Origin: Cognatiluteimonas profundi | GTDB lineage: Bacteria; Pseudomonadota; Gammaproteobacteria; Xanthomonadales; Xanthomonadaceae | Direction of reading: 5' to 3' | Length of the DNA stretch: 64,000 nucleotides | Assembly: GCF_009792795.1 (NCBI RefSeq) | Contig: NZ_VKHQ01000004.1 | Coordinates: forward strand, 656,017-720,016 | Shown here: positions 17,341 through 27,233 of the stretch, piece after piece | Position numbering within the stretch: the first letter of the stretch is position 1 | Layout: each line of letters begins with the position of its first letter | Position numbers and translations under genes: made by a program | The notes under the pieces: model-generated | Seen by the model: only the letters and a program-made list of their open reading frames with translations | What the model was told of the DNA's origin: nothing | Database searches by the model: none

Positions 17341-18684
17341 ATGAACGACGCCACCCGTCCCGATCCCGTGGCGCCGTTGCGCGGAGAAGCCGCGCTGGTG
17401 CGCGTCGTTGGCGGCTTCGCGCTGACCGCCGCGGTCATGAACATCATCGTCGGCGGCGGCATCTTCCGCATGCCGGCGGCGCTGTCGGCGCAGATGGGCG
17501 CAGCCGCACCGCTGGCGCTGGTGGCCGGTGCGCTGGCGATCATTCCCGTGGCCCTGTGCTTTGCCGCCATCGGCAGCCGCGTCCAGGTCACCGGGGGTCC
17601 CTACAGCTATCTCGCGGCGACCTTTGGCCCGTTCGCGGGATTCCTCGCCGGCTCGCTGATGTGGATCAGCAACTTCACCTCCAGTGCCGGCGTTGCCGCG
17701 GCGCTGTCGGTGCAGCTGGCGAACCTGGTGCCCGCGCTGGCGCCGGCGCTGCCGCGCGCACTGCTGCTGACCGGCATCTACCTGCTGCTGTTCGCGCTCA
17801 ATGCATTCGGCGTTCGCCTGGGCGCGCGCGCCATCACCGTGCTGGCGGCGCTGAAGCTGACGCCGTTGTTCCTGCTGGCCGGAATCGGTGCGTTCTTCGT
17901 CGACTGGGGCCAGGTCAGTTTCTCGCCGGGCGCCGTGCCCTCATGGGCTGCGCTGGGCGCATCGATGGCGCTGGTGATGTTCGCGTACTCGGGCATGGAA
18001 ACCGCGCTGGTGCCATCGGGCGAAGTCACCGATCCCGCGCGCAGCGTGCCGCGCGCGACGCTGGTCGCGATCCTGCTGGTGGTATTGCTGTACCTGGGCC
18101 TGCAGATCGTCGGCCAGGGCGTGCTTGGCGCCGCGCTGGGCCGCAGTGGCGTGCCGGTCGCCGATACCGCCGGCGCGCTGTGGCAGCCCGCACGCGTGCT
18201 GCTGCTGGTGACGGCGTGCATCTCGATGACCGGATTCCTGATGGGCAACCTGCTGGGGACGTCGCGACTGGTGTTCGCGCTGGGTCGCGACGGCTACCTG
18301 CCGCGCAGCTTCGGCACGGTCAGCCCGACCCACCGCGTGCCCTTGCTGGCACTGGCCGTGCACGCCGGGCTCGCCTGGCTGCTGGCGCTGGCGGGGAACT
18401 TCGACACGCTGGCGCTGATATCCGGCGGCGCGATCTGCCTGGTCTACGGACTGGTCAGCGTCGGCGCATGGCGCGCGCAGCGTCGCGACCTGCGCGAACG
18501 CGGCGCGCCGTTCAATCTTCCCGGCGGCATGGCGATCCCGCTGCTGGCGGTGATCGCGATGGTGTTGATCGTCGCCACGCTGAGCACCCAGGAGTGGGCC
18601 GCGATCGGCATCGCGCTGGTGCTGCTGATGATCGTGTACGGCGTGCTGCACCTGCGGCGCGTGCGCGGCGGACGCAACGCCTGA
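17341..18684 (+). CDS. APC-family amino acid permease
   Basis: The protein has 447 residues with about 12 membrane helices. The first helix carries the family motif MNIIVGGGIFRMPAA, a G-rich break used for substrate binding. GPYSYLAATFG and FAYSGMETALVPSGEVTDP are also typical. It imports or exchanges amino acids or related compounds at the inner membrane. The specific substrate is unknown. An alternative ATG lies nine bases upstream (17332). Confidence 0.87.
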   Translation: MNDATRPDPVAPLRGEAALVRVVGGFALTAAVMNIIVGGGIFRMPAALSAQMGAAAPLALVAGALAIIPVALCFAAIGSRVQVTGGPYSYLAATFGPFAGFLAGSLMWISNFTSSAGVAAALSVQLANLVPALAPALPRALLLTGIYLLLFALNAFGVRLGARAITVLAALKLTPLFLLAGIGAFFVDWGQVSFSPGAVPSWAALGASMALVMFAYSGMETALVPSGEVTDPARSVPRATLVAILLVVLLYLGLQIVGQGVLGAALGRSGVPVADTAGALWQPARVLLLVTACISMTGFLMGNLLGTSRLVFALGRDGYLPRSFGTVSPTHRVPLLALAVHAGLAWLLALAGNFDTLALISGGAICLVYGLVSVGAWRAQRRDLRERGAPFNLPGGMAIPLLAVIAMVLIVATLSTQEWAAIGIALVLLMIVYGVLHLRRVRGGRNA

Positions 18685-18690
18685 CGCCGC

Positions 18691-19803
18691 TCAGCCGCGA
18701 TGCTCCGATGCCAGGTAGTCGGTCGACTGCATCTCGACCAGCCGTGACGCGGTGCGCTGGAAGGCAGCGGCGAGGCGATCGCCGGCATATAGCGATTCCG
18801 GTGGCGCCGCGGCGGTGCAGACCAGGTTGACGTGGCGGTCGTACAACTCGTCGACCAGGGTCACCAGGCGGCGCGCGGCATCGTCATGGCGGGCGTCCAG
18901 CAGCGGGATGCCGCCAAGCAGCACGGTGTGGAATTCGCGCGCGACCTCGATGTAATCGGCGGCCGCGCGTGGCCCCTCGCACAGTGCGCTGAAGTCGAAC
19001 CAGGCGAATCCCTCGGCCAGCGCGCGCGCCGGGATCGCGCGTCCGTCGACCTGCAGGGGACCGCCCTGTTGCACGCAGCCGGTGGTGAGCGCCTGCCAGC
19101 GTTCGGCCAGCCAGGCGTCGGCGCGCGCGTCGAGCGGCTGCCGGTAGACGGGTGAACGCGTCAGCGTGCGCAGGCGGTAGTCGCGCGGGCTGTCCAGGTG
19201 CTGCACCTTGCAGTGCTGCTCGATCAGTGCGATCGCGGGCTCGAACCGCACCCGTTGCAGGCCGCCGTGATAGAGGTTCGCCGGCGGCGTGTTGGAGCTG
19301 GTGACCAGCACCAGCCCGGCATCGAACAGGTGTTCGAGCAAGCGTGCCAGCAGCATCGCGTCGCCGATGTCGCTGACGAAGAATTCATCGAGCACCAGCA
19401 CCCGCAAGCGGGCCCGCCACTCGCGCGCGATCGCGGCCAGCGGGTCGCGTTCGCCGGCGTGGTCGCGCAGGCGCGCATGCACGGTGCGCATGAAGCGATG
19501 GAAATGCGTGCGGCGTTTTTCCTGGAAGGGCAGCGATGCGTAGAACAGGTCGATCAGGAAGGTCTTGCCGCGCCCGACCCCGCCCCACAGGTACAGGCCG
19601 CGTGGCGCCGGCGGACGCTGCCCGGTCAGGCGCGCGAGCAGGCCCGGTGGCGGCGCCTGCACCAGCGCGGCGTGGATCCGGTCCAGTTCGTGCAGCGCGG
19701 CATGCTGGGCAGGGTCGTCCAGCCAGTCGCCGAGCGCGACGCCGTCCGCATACGCCGATGAGGGCGACAGCCGCGCAGCATTCAATCCCGTGCGCGACGT
19801 CAC
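18691..19803 (-). CDS. zapE: Cell division protein ZapE (AFG1-like ATPase)
   Basis: The protein has 370 residues. Walker A is GGVGRGKT at 74-81, Walker B is LVLDEFFVSDIGDAM, and the sensor region is VTSSNTPPANLY. HFHRFM and RLVTLVDELYDRHVN are family marks. In E. coli ZapE binds FtsZ and destabilises Z-ring bundles late in division. The start is a GTG at 19803 overlapping the TGA of the upstream hydrolase as GTGA, so translation is coupled. Confidence 0.88.
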   Translation of the reverse strand: MTSRTGLNAARLSPSSAYADGVALGDWLDDPAQHAALHELDRIHAALVQAPPPGLLARLTGQRPPAPRGLYLWGGVGRGKTFLIDLFYASLPFQEKRRTHFHRFMRTVHARLRDHAGERDPLAAIAREWRARLRVLVLDEFFVSDIGDAMLLARLLEHLFDAGLVLVTSSNTPPANLYHGGLQRVRFEPAIALIEQHCKVQHLDSPRDYRLRTLTRSPVYRQPLDARADAWLAERWQALTTGCVQQGGPLQVDGRAIPARALAEGFAWFDFSALCEGPRAAADYIEVAREFHTVLLGGIPLLDARHDDAARRLVTLVDELYDRHVNLVCTAAAPPESLYAGDRLAAAFQRTASRLVEMQSTDYLASEHRG

Positions 19804-20462
19804 GCGGCCGCTGGCAGGTATGGCCGCACGGCGTGCTTGATCGCGCCGCGCAGGTCCAGCAGCTTGCGATGGAAGAAATGCCCGGCGTCCGGCATCGGCA
19901 CCAGCACCGGCTTGATCGCCAGCGTGTCGATCCAGGCGCGCACGGCGTTGGCATCGACGATCTCGTCGGCATCTCCCTGGATCACCACCCACGGACCGGT
20001 CGGCGGCGTCAACGCGGAGAAATCCCAGCTGCGGCCCACCGGCGGCGCGATCGAGAGCATCAACCCCGGATGCAGTGAGGGCGCCGCCCGCAACGAGACA
20101 TAGGCGCCGAAGCTGAAGCCGGCCAGCCACAGCGCCATGCCCGGGCGCTGCAAGCGCACCCACGCGGCGACCGCGCGCAGGTCGTCGGTCTCGCCATCGC
20201 CCTGGTCGAAGCTGCCCTGCGAGGCGCCGGTGCCGCGGAAGTTGAAGCGCACGGTGTCGATGCCCAGTTCGCGAAAGGCGCGGGCCGTCATCGTCACCAC
20301 CTTGTTGTGCATCGTGCCGCCCTCGGTCGGCAACGGATGGCAGACGATCGCCACCACCGGTAGCGCGGCATCCCCGGCGCGATCGACGGCGACTTCCAGC
20401 AGGCCGGCCGGGCCGTCCAGCGACAGGGTGGCGGAGGCGTCGGGGAAGGCGGGCACGGACAT
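19800..20462 (-). CDS. Alpha/beta hydrolase (COG2945-like)
   Basis: The protein has 220 residues. The nucleophile elbow GFSFGA, FNFRGTGASQG (oxyanion region) and a late DAGHFFH (catalytic His) are visible. The opening CHPLPTEGGTMHNKVV is typical of a bacterial group annotated as alpha/beta superfamily hydrolases. No signal peptide is seen, so it is cytoplasmic. The substrate is unknown. Its last bases overlap zapE. Confidence 0.85.
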   Translation of the reverse strand: MSVPAFPDASATLSLDGPAGLLEVAVDRAGDAALPVVAIVCHPLPTEGGTMHNKVVTMTARAFRELGIDTVRFNFRGTGASQGSFDQGDGETDDLRAVAAWVRLQRPGMALWLAGFSFGAYVSLRAAPSLHPGLMLSIAPPVGRSWDFSALTPPTGPWVVIQGDADEIVDANAVRAWIDTLAIKPVLVPMPDAGHFFHRKLLDLRGAIKHAVRPYLPAAA

Positions 20463-20504
20463 GCCGGCATGATACCGGGCACCGAGCGGGCCCCCGGAAA
20501 CGAC

Positions 20505-20529
20505 GACGCCGCCCGAAGGCGGCGGCGTC
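20505..20529 (-). terminator. Hairpin downstream of the cytochrome c gene
   Basis: On the minus strand GACGCCGCC and GGCGGCGTC form a perfect 9-bp stem with a 7-base loop, followed within four bases by TTT. It lies about 85 bases past the cytochrome c stop and before the hydrolase start. Confidence 0.5.
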
Positions 20530-20613
20530 GCAAATTCAACAGCCTCATCCGTACTCTTTCCGATGCGCGCAGCGGCGCGGCGGATTGAATCGTCAGCGCA
20601 ACGTATCGCGGCG

Positions 20614-21129
20614 CTATTTGACCTGGCTGACCATCCAGTCGACGGTGGCCTTGACCTGGTCCTCGGACAGCGCCGGGTTGCCACCCTTGGGCGGCATCAC
20701 GCCAGCCGCGCCATGGAAGCCTTCGATCGCATGCTTGTACAGGGTGTCCTTGCCCTGGGCGATGCGCGCGCTCCAATGCGCCGCATCCAGCGTGGGTGCA
20801 CCGCCGGCGCCGGACGTGTGGCAGCCGGTGCACAGGTTGCCGAAGATCACCGAGCCATCCTTGGTGCCACCGTAAGCCACCTGCGATGCAGCCGAGGCGG
20901 CAGCGGCCGACGCGGCTGCAGCCTGCGCGGCGGCACCGGTCGCGCCGGCGTAGACCGCGCCCAGCGGGGCGATCCGGCTCTGGGTGCGCTGCAGCGCCAC
21001 CTGGGAGACTTCCGGTGGAATCGCCTTGTTGAGGTGATATGCGAGGAACTGCAGGCCCAGGGTGACGAGCACCAGGAAGCCGATCACCAGGGAAAATTTC
21101 TTGAGGAAATCGAGGTCGTAGTTGCGCAC
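20614..21129 (-). CDS. Membrane-anchored cytochrome c5-like protein
   Basis: The protein has 171 residues. An N-terminal anchor (about 13-31) is followed by an Ala-rich linker and one haem site, CTGCH at 100-104. A late MPPKGGN supplies the likely axial Met. The start GTG at 21129 gives VRNYDLDFLKKFS and follows AAGGTGG. It would face the periplasm as an electron carrier. A longer in-frame ATG (21201) lacks protein-like sequence. Confidence 0.85.
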   Translation of the reverse strand: MRNYDLDFLKKFSLVIGFLVLVTLGLQFLAYHLNKAIPPEVSQVALQRTQSRIAPLGAVYAGATGAAAQAAAASAAAASAASQVAYGGTKDGSVIFGNLCTGCHTSGAGGAPTLDAAHWSARIAQGKDTLYKHAIEGFHGAAGVMPPKGGNPALSEDQVKATVDWMVSQVK

Positions 21130-21201
21130 GATCCACCTTGTGGCGGCCAGGCCGCTGAGTCTCTGGGAGTCCTGCTGCCCGGGCCAGCGGCGGCAAGACA
21201 C

Positions 21202-21278
21202 TGGTGCGCCCGGAGGGATTCGAACCCCCGACCAATGGCTTCGGAAGCCACTACTCTATCCGGCTGAGCTACGGGCGC
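21202..21278 (-). tRNA. tRNA-Arg (anticodon CCG)
   Basis: On the minus strand the gene begins GCGCCCG and ends with the complementary acceptor arm, discriminator A and an encoded CCA. The T-arm is GGGGTTCGAATCCC-like. The anticodon loop TTCCGAA gives CCG, reading the arginine codon CGG. Total length is 77 bases including CCA. Confidence 0.95.
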
Positions 21279-21372
21279 ATGGGCCGTTTCCCCGGACGCC
21301 GAACGCACGCCGTGGGGCCGCGCATTCTCGCATGATTGCGCGAACAGGCGCGAGCCGCCTAGCCTGCAGCCC

Positions 21373-22272
21373 ATGAGCTACGAGCGTTACATCCCGCGCG
21401 ACCTGCCGCCCGCGCGCCGGCGCCTGTCCTTGTACTGGGCATTGGTGCGGGGCGATCGACCCATCGGCTGGCTGCTGCTGCTGTGGCCGACCTGGTGGGG
21501 ACTGTGGCTGGCCGCCGGCGGGGTGCCGCCGCTGTGGCCGCTGCTGGTTTTCAGCGCGGGGGTGTGGCTGACGCGCTCGGCGGGCTGCGTGATCAACGAT
21601 TACGCGGATCGCTGGCTGGATCCGCAGGTGGCGCGAACGCGCGACCGTCCATTGGCGACGGGCGCGGTCTCCGGGCGCGAGGCGCTCATCGTGTTTGCCG
21701 TGCTGATGCTGGTGGCGTTCGCACTGGTGCTGACGCTCAACCGGCTGACGATCGCACTGAGCGCGGTCGGCGTGCTGCTGGCGGCGAGTTATCCCTACCT
21801 CAAGCGCCATACCGACCTGCCACAGGTGTACCTGGGCATGGCCTTCGGCTGGGGCATCCCGATGGCGTTCGCCGCGCTGCAGGGACATGTCCCGCCGCTG
21901 GCGTGGCTGCTCTACGTGGCCAACATCTTCTGGGCGACGGCCTACGACACCTGGTACGCGATGGTCGACCGCGAGGACGACATCCGCGCCGGCGCGCGAT
22001 CCACCGCCATCCTGTTCGGCGAGATGGATCTGGTGGCGCAAGGGCTGTTGTACGGACTGATGTTCGCGGCGCTGGCGTTCGTCGGCCAACGCGCCGGCCT
22101 CGGCTTGCCCTACTGGTCCGCACTGGGCGTGGCCGCGCTGCTGGTTGCCTGGGAGTTCCGGATCGCGCGCCACCGCGAACCGGCCGCCTGCTTCCGCGCA
22201 TTCCTGCACAACCACTGGGTCGGCGCGACCATCTTTGCCGGCATCGCGCTGTCGCTCTGGCAGCGGACGTAA
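21373..22272 (+). CDS. ubiA: 4-hydroxybenzoate octaprenyltransferase UbiA
   Basis: The protein has 299 residues with about eight membrane helices. Both prenyltransferase Asp motifs are present: NDYADRWLD and [13 protein letters not shown], which bind the Mg-diphosphate of the polyprenyl donor. [17 protein letters not shown] is the usual opening. It attaches the isoprenoid tail to 4-hydroxybenzoate in ubiquinone synthesis. It stands next to tRNA-Arg and converges on comF. Confidence 0.93.
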   Translation: MSYERYIPRDLPPARRRLSLYWALVRGDRPIGWLLLLWPTWWGLWLAAGGVPPLWPLLVFSAGVWLTRSAGCVINDYADRWLDPQVARTRDRPLATGAVSGREALIVFAVLMLVAFALVLTLNRLTIALSAVGVLLAASYPYLKRHTDLPQVYLGMAFGWGIPMAFAALQGHVPPLAWLLYVANIFWATAYDTWYAMVDREDDIRAGARSTAILFGEMDLVAQGLLYGLMFAALAFVGQRAGLGLPYWSALGVAALLVAWEFRIARHREPAACFRAFLHNHWVGATIFAGIALSLWQRT

Positions 22273-22306
22273 GGCCAGCCACGTAACGTCGGCTATTGGC
22301 GCCCCT

Positions 22307-23035
22307 TCAGGGCACCCGCGCGCAGACCCAGGCGTCCACCCGCTGCACGCCGGCTCGCCGCAAAGCCATCGCCGCGGCATGCAGCGTAGCCCCGGTGGTC
22401 ATGACGTCATCGACCAGGGTCACGTGGGCCGGCAGCCGGTGATCCGGACACACTGCGAAAGCCTGGCGCACATTGCGCCGGCGCTGCATGGCGCTCAATT
22501 CCGATTGCGGCGCGGTCGGGCGGCTGCGCAACAGCGCATCGGCGCGCAGGGGCAGGTCGAAGGCCCGCGCGAGCGGCCGCGCCAGCTCCAGCGCCTGGTC
22601 GTAGCCGCGCTTGCGCAGTCGCGCGCGATGCAGCGGCAGCGGCACCAGTGCGCCGGGGCGGGGCATGGCTGCGCAGGCCTGGATCATCAATTGTCCGAGC
22701 AGGCGTCCCGCCGCGAGGTCGCCGTGGAACTTGAAGCGCGGCAGCAGCCGGTCGAGCGGGCGCGCATAGACGCAGGCCGCGATGACCCGTTCCAGCGGCG
22801 GGGCGCGTCGCAGGCAGCTGCCGCAGGCCTGGGCGGGCTCCGGTAGCGGCAACGCGCACGACGGACAGGCGATCCGGTTCCACGGCAGGGCCGCCGAACA
22901 CGCCAGGCACAGGTCGCGGTCGCCGTGGTCGCCTTCGCCGCAGGCCAGGCAATGGGTGGGCCACCGCGACCGCAGCCAGCGCCGCAACGCGCCGTCAACC
23001 GCGCGGGGTGTCATCGGGTTGACAGGGTCGGGCAT
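22307..23035 (-). CDS. comF: ComF family phosphoribosyltransferase-like protein
   Basis: The protein has 242 residues. The N-terminus carries a cysteine-rich knuckle (CLACG, CLAC, CPSC, CGSC). The C-terminus has the PRTase loop [15 protein letters not shown]. ComF is needed for natural transformation in several bacteria. The ATG at 23035 lies inside GCATGC and overlaps the start of bioB on the other strand. Next to the biotin genes, this protein is often annotated as GntX-like. Confidence 0.88.
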   Translation of the reverse strand: MPDPVNPMTPRAVDGALRRWLRSRWPTHCLACGEGDHGDRDLCLACSAALPWNRIACPSCALPLPEPAQACGSCLRRAPPLERVIAACVYARPLDRLLPRFKFHGDLAAGRLLGQLMIQACAAMPRPGALVPLPLHRARLRKRGYDQALELARPLARAFDLPLRADALLRSRPTAPQSELSAMQRRRNVRQAFAVCPDHRLPAHVTLVDDVMTTGATLHAAAMALRRAGVQRVDAWVCARVP

Positions 23036-24176
23036 GCTTTCCAGACTGCCGCGGGTACCCACCCGCCACAGTCGGAAAACGCCCTTGCCTGTCGTCAGCC
23101 TGCCTCCCGCCAGCGATGCACCCGCAGCCCCGCTCCGCCATGACTGGTCGCGGGACGAGGTCCTGGCGCTGTTCGTCCTGCCGTTCACCGAGCTGCTGCA
23201 TCGCGCCGGCACGGTGCATCGCCAGCATTTCGATCCGTGCGAGGTGCAGGTCAGCACGCTGCTGTCGGTCAAGACCGGCGGCTGCCCCGAGGATTGCGGC
23301 TATTGCCCGCAGGCCGCGCGCTACCACACCGGGGTGGACGCGACCAAGCTGATGGAAACCGATGCGGTGGTCGAGAAGGCCAGGCAGGCCAAGGCCGCCG
23401 GCGCGTCGCGTTTCTGCATGGGCGCCGCGTGGCGTTCGCCCAAGGACCGCGACATCCCGAAGGTCGCGGCGATGATCCGCGAGGTCAAGGCGCTGGGCCT
23501 GGAGACCTGCGCCACGCTGGGCATGCTCAGCGACAGCCAGGCGCATGCGCTCAAGGCCGCCGGCCTGGATTACTACAACCACAACCTGGATACCGCGCCG
23601 GAGTTCTACGGCGAAATCATCCACACGCGCGAATTCCAGGATCGCCTGGATACGCTGTCGCACGTGCGCGACGCCGGCATGAAGACCTGTTGCGGCGGCA
23701 TCGTCGGCATGGGCGAATCGCGCGCGCAGCGCGCCGGCCTGTTGCAGGCGCTGGCGACATTGCCCGCGCATCCGGATTCGGTGCCGATCAACCGGCTGGT
23801 CAAGGTCGAGGGCACCCCGCTCGCGGATACGGTCGAGCTGGATCCGTTCGAGTTCGTGCGCACGATCGCGGTGGCGCGCATGCTGATGCCGAAATCGATG
23901 GTGCGGCTGTCCGCCGGTCGCGAATCGATGTCCGACGAATTGCAGGCGCTGTGCTTCGCGGCTGGCGCCAACTCGATCTTCCACGGCGAGAAGCTGCTCA
24001 CCACCGGCAATCCCGACACGGCGCACGATCGGGAGTTGTTCGAGCGCCTGGGCCTGCGGCCGATGGCGGTCGCCGTCGACACCGCCGACCACGATCACGC
24101 CGGCACGGTGCACGCGGCGATTACTGATCTGCCCGCCGACCAGCCCGCCGTCGGCGCACCCGCGCACGCGGCCTGA
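23034..24176 (+). CDS. bioB: Biotin synthase BioB
   Basis: The protein is up to 380 residues. It is a radical SAM enzyme that inserts sulfur into dethiobiotin. The 4Fe-4S motif CPEDCGYC is present, as are [16 protein letters not shown] and the 2Fe-2S cysteine region ([22 protein letters not shown]). The start is uncertain: ATG 23034 follows AGGG, but similarity to known BioB begins around [13 protein letters not shown], and a TTG at 23085 is possible. It leads the bioB-bioF-bioH-bioC operon. Confidence 0.93.
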   Translation: MLSRLPRVPTRHSRKTPLPVVSLPPASDAPAAPLRHDWSRDEVLALFVLPFTELLHRAGTVHRQHFDPCEVQVSTLLSVKTGGCPEDCGYCPQAARYHTGVDATKLMETDAVVEKARQAKAAGASRFCMGAAWRSPKDRDIPKVAAMIREVKALGLETCATLGMLSDSQAHALKAAGLDYYNHNLDTAPEFYGEIIHTREFQDRLDTLSHVRDAGMKTCCGGIVGMGESRAQRAGLLQALATLPAHPDSVPINRLVKVEGTPLADTVELDPFEFVRTIAVARMLMPKSMVRLSAGRESMSDELQALCFAAGANSIFHGEKLLTTGNPDTAHDRELFERLGLRPMAVAVDTADHDHAGTVHAAITDLPADQPAVGAPAHAA

Positions 24177-24179
24177 CCG

Positions 24180-25397
24180 ATGCCACGCATCCAGCTGCGC
24201 GATCGCGTCGAAGAGTTGCGCCTGCAACGCGAGGCGCTCGGGCGCCAGCGCGTGCGGCGCACGGTCACCCGCCGCGATGGCGTGCGCTGCGAGGTCGACG
24301 GCCGCTGGCTGGTCAATTTCTGCAGCAATGATTACCTCGGGCTCTCGCAGCAGTTCGCGGTCACCGGCGCGTTGCAGCACTCGGCTGCCAGCGAAGGCGC
24401 CGGCGGCATCGGCTCGCACCTGGTGTGCGGCCACCACGCCGCGCACGAGGCGCTGGAGCGGGCACTCGCGGACTGGCTCGGCGCGCCGCGCGCGCTGCTG
24501 TTCGGCAGCGGTTACCTCGCCAACCTCGCCGTCGTGCAGGGACTGCTGGGCGAGGACGACGTCTGCGTGCAGGACAAGCTCAACCACGCCAGCCTGATCG
24601 ACGCGGCGCGACTGGCCGGATGCCGGTTGCGGCGTTACCCGCATGCCGATCCGGAAGGCGCCGTGCGGCAGATGCGCGCGTCGCCCGATGGCGCCGCACT
24701 GCTGGCCACCGATGGTGTGTTCAGCATGGACGGCGACATCGCTCCGCTGCGGCAGCTGTCGCTCGCCGCGCGCGTGCAGCAGGCCTTGCTGTATGTCGAC
24801 GACGCGCATGGCATCGGCGTGCTCGGCCCGGGCGGGCGTGGCAGCGTCGCGGCTGCGCAGCTGGACGTCGCCCAGGTGCCGCTGCAGCTGGCGACGCTGG
24901 GCAAGGCGCTGGGCGGTTACGGCGCCGTGCTGCTGGGCGATGCGGCGTTGATCGACCACCTGGCGCAGACCGCGCGTCCGTATCTCTACACCACCGCCTT
25001 GCCACCGGCGCTGGCGGCGGCATCGCTGGCCGCCGTGTCGCTGGCGCGCAAGGATCATTGGCGCCGCGAGAAACTGCGGGCGCTGGTCGCGCGATTCCGC
25101 GAGGGCGCGGCCGAGCGTGGACTGTCGCTGTTGCCGTCGCAAACCCCGATCCAGCCGCTGTTGTGCGGCGACAACGCGCGCGCCGTGGCGCTGGCGCAGG
25201 CCCTCGAGGCGCGGGGTTACTGGGTTGCCGCGATCCGCCCGCCGACGGTGCCGGAAGGTTCCGCGCGCCTGCGCATCACCCTGAGTGCCGGACACGGCGA
25301 CAGTGATGTCGACGGCCTGCTCGACGCACTCGCATGGACATCCGACGCGGTCGGTGCCAGCCGGTCGACGCTGGGCGCAGCGCTCACCACGCCATGA
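24180..25397 (+). CDS. bioF: 8-amino-7-oxononanoate synthase BioF
   Basis: The protein has 405 residues. BioF is a PLP enzyme joining pimeloyl-ACP and alanine. Visible marks are [26 protein letters not shown], the Asp site [12 protein letters not shown] and the PLP lysine in [10 protein letters not shown]. It begins three bases after the bioB stop. The C-terminus extends slightly past the usual end ([12 protein letters not shown]). Confidence 0.95.
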   Translation: MPRIQLRDRVEELRLQREALGRQRVRRTVTRRDGVRCEVDGRWLVNFCSNDYLGLSQQFAVTGALQHSAASEGAGGIGSHLVCGHHAAHEALERALADWLGAPRALLFGSGYLANLAVVQGLLGEDDVCVQDKLNHASLIDAARLAGCRLRRYPHADPEGAVRQMRASPDGAALLATDGVFSMDGDIAPLRQLSLAARVQQALLYVDDAHGIGVLGPGGRGSVAAAQLDVAQVPLQLATLGKALGGYGAVLLGDAALIDHLAQTARPYLYTTALPPALAAASLAAVSLARKDHWRREKLRALVARFREGAAERGLSLLPSQTPIQPLLCGDNARAVALAQALEARGYWVAAIRPPTVPEGSARLRITLSAGHGDSDVDGLLDALAWTSDAVGASRSTLGAALTTP

Positions 25398-25467
25398 ACG
25401 CGGGCCTGCAATGCCGCCGCCTCGCCGGGTGGCGATGTGCAGCGCGCGCGACGTGGACGTCGCGCCG

Positions 25468-26274
25468 ATGAGCGCGTTGCACGTCGAGGTCACCGGCAGC
25501 GGTCCGCCGCTGGTGCTGCTGCACGGATGGGCGATGCACGGCGGCGTGTTCGCACCACTGGTGGCACGCCTGCGCGATCGCCACACGCTGCATGTCGTCG
25601 ACCTGCCAGGACATGGCTACAGCCGCGACAGCGCCGTGCCACTGGACTTGCCGGCCTGCGCTGCGGCCATCGCCGATTGCGTGCCGCCGGCGCCGTGGTG
25701 CGGATGGTCGCTGGGCGGCTTGATCGCGCTGCATGCCGCGTCGCGCGATCCGGCGCAGGTGACGGCACTGGCGATGCTGTGCGCGAGTCCGCGCTTCGTG
25801 CGCAGCGAGGATGCCGCCGACCCGTGGCCTTACGCCGTGTCGGCCGACGTCTTCCGCGATTTCGCCACGGGCCTGCGCAGCGATTACCGCGGCACGCTCG
25901 ATCGCTTCGTCGCGCTCGAGGCGTTCGGCTCGGATCATGCCAAGGATGAGATGCGCGCCATGCGCGATGGCCTGTTGCTGCGCGGCGAACCGGCTGCGGA
26001 TGTCCTCGCCGACGGCCTGGAGTTGTTGCAGACCAGCGACCTGCGCGGCGTATTGCCGACCCTGCCGGTGCGCAGTGCGTGGCTGGCTGGGCGTCGCGAC
26101 CGCCTGGTGGATCCGCGCGCGATGCGGGCGGCCGCGGCGCTGGCGCCGCGATCGCGCCTGCACGTCGTCGAACACGCCGGGCACGCGCCATTCCTCACCC
26201 ATGCCGACGAGGTTGCGGCGCAGCTGGTGGCCTTCATGGATGACCGTGCCGTCGACCCTGGGCGCGCGGCATGA
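25468..26274 (+). CDS. bioH: Pimeloyl-ACP methyl ester esterase BioH
   Basis: The protein has 268 residues. It removes the methyl ester from pimeloyl-ACP, ending the BioC-started branch. The catalytic serine is Ser81 in CGWSLGG, with an Asp in GRRDRLV and His in HAGHAPFL. LLHGWAMHGGVF forms the oxyanion region. Its stop overlaps bioC as ATGA, which matches the paired function. Confidence 0.92.
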   Translation: MSALHVEVTGSGPPLVLLHGWAMHGGVFAPLVARLRDRHTLHVVDLPGHGYSRDSAVPLDLPACAAAIADCVPPAPWCGWSLGGLIALHAASRDPAQVTALAMLCASPRFVRSEDAADPWPYAVSADVFRDFATGLRSDYRGTLDRFVALEAFGSDHAKDEMRAMRDGLLLRGEPAADVLADGLELLQTSDLRGVLPTLPVRSAWLAGRRDRLVDPRAMRAAAALAPRSRLHVVEHAGHAPFLTHADEVAAQLVAFMDDRAVDPGRAA

Positions 26275-27173
26275 GCGGCGCCGTGTTCGACCGTCGGCAC
26301 ATCCGTCGTGCATTCTCGCGCGCGGCACGCAGTTACGATGCCGCCGCCGCCCTGCAGCACGCGGTCGAAGCGCACCTGCTGGATTCGCTGTCCTACCTGG
26401 AGCAGCGCAATGGCGCGGGCGTGGCGCCGCAGCTGGTGGTCGATGTCGGCTGCGGGCCGGGGCGCGCGGCGGCACGGATGCAGCAGCGCTGGCCGCGCGC
26501 GCGCGTGCTGGCGCTGGACCTGGCCTTGCCGATGTTGCAGTCGCGTGCGGTGAAGCCGGACTGGCATCCGCTGCGACGCGGCGTGCAACGCGTGTGCGCC
26601 GATGCGGCCGCGTTGCCGCTGGCCGACGGCTGCGTGGACGTGCTGTTCTCCAACCTCTGCCTGCAGTGGGTCGAGGACCTGCCGTCGGTGCTGGCCGGTT
26701 TCCGCCGCGTGCTCAAGCCCGGCGGCCTATTGCTGCTGTCGAGTTTCGGGCCGGACACGCTGCATGAACTGCGCAGTGCGTTCGCCAGCGCCGATGCGAT
26801 GCCGCACGTGAGTCCGTTCGCCGCAATCGCGCAATGGGGCGACGCCTTGATGGCGGCCGGCTTCCGCGATCCCGTGCTCGACCGCGACGTCACCATCAGT
26901 CGCTATCCGGACCTGCCGACATTGATGCGCGAGCTGCGGGCCATCGGCGCGACCAATGCCCTGCGCGCGCGGCGGCATTCGCTCACCGGCAAGGCGCGGC
27001 TGGCGCAGGCGGCCGCGGCTTATGCGGCGGCAAGCGGGGATGGTCCGCTCCCCGCCACATGGGAAACCATCACCGCCATGGCATGGGGGCCGCCGGCCGG
27101 CGCGCCGATCCGCGACGACGGTGGCGAGATCGCGCGCTTCCCCGCCGACAACATCCCGGTGCGCCGACGCTGA
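26271..27173 (+). CDS. bioC: Malonyl-ACP O-methyltransferase BioC
   Basis: The protein has 300 residues. It methylates malonyl-ACP to start pimelate synthesis on the fatty acid machinery. RAFSRAARSYDAAAALQ and the SAM motif VVDVGCGPGRAAARM are typical, followed by FSNLCLQWVEDLP. It ends the biotin operon. bioA and bioD are not in this window. Confidence 0.93.
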   Translation: MSGAVFDRRHIRRAFSRAARSYDAAAALQHAVEAHLLDSLSYLEQRNGAGVAPQLVVDVGCGPGRAAARMQQRWPRARVLALDLALPMLQSRAVKPDWHPLRRGVQRVCADAAALPLADGCVDVLFSNLCLQWVEDLPSVLAGFRRVLKPGGLLLLSSFGPDTLHELRSAFASADAMPHVSPFAAIAQWGDALMAAGFRDPVLDRDVTISRYPDLPTLMRELRAIGATNALRARRHSLTGKARLAQAAAAYAAASGDGPLPATWETITAMAWGPPAGAPIRDDGGEIARFPADNIPVRRR

Positions 27174-27233
27174 GCGACTTCGTGGGTTCAGCCGTGGTCG
27201 GTTACAACGGTCCGCATCCTCGAGGAACACGGC

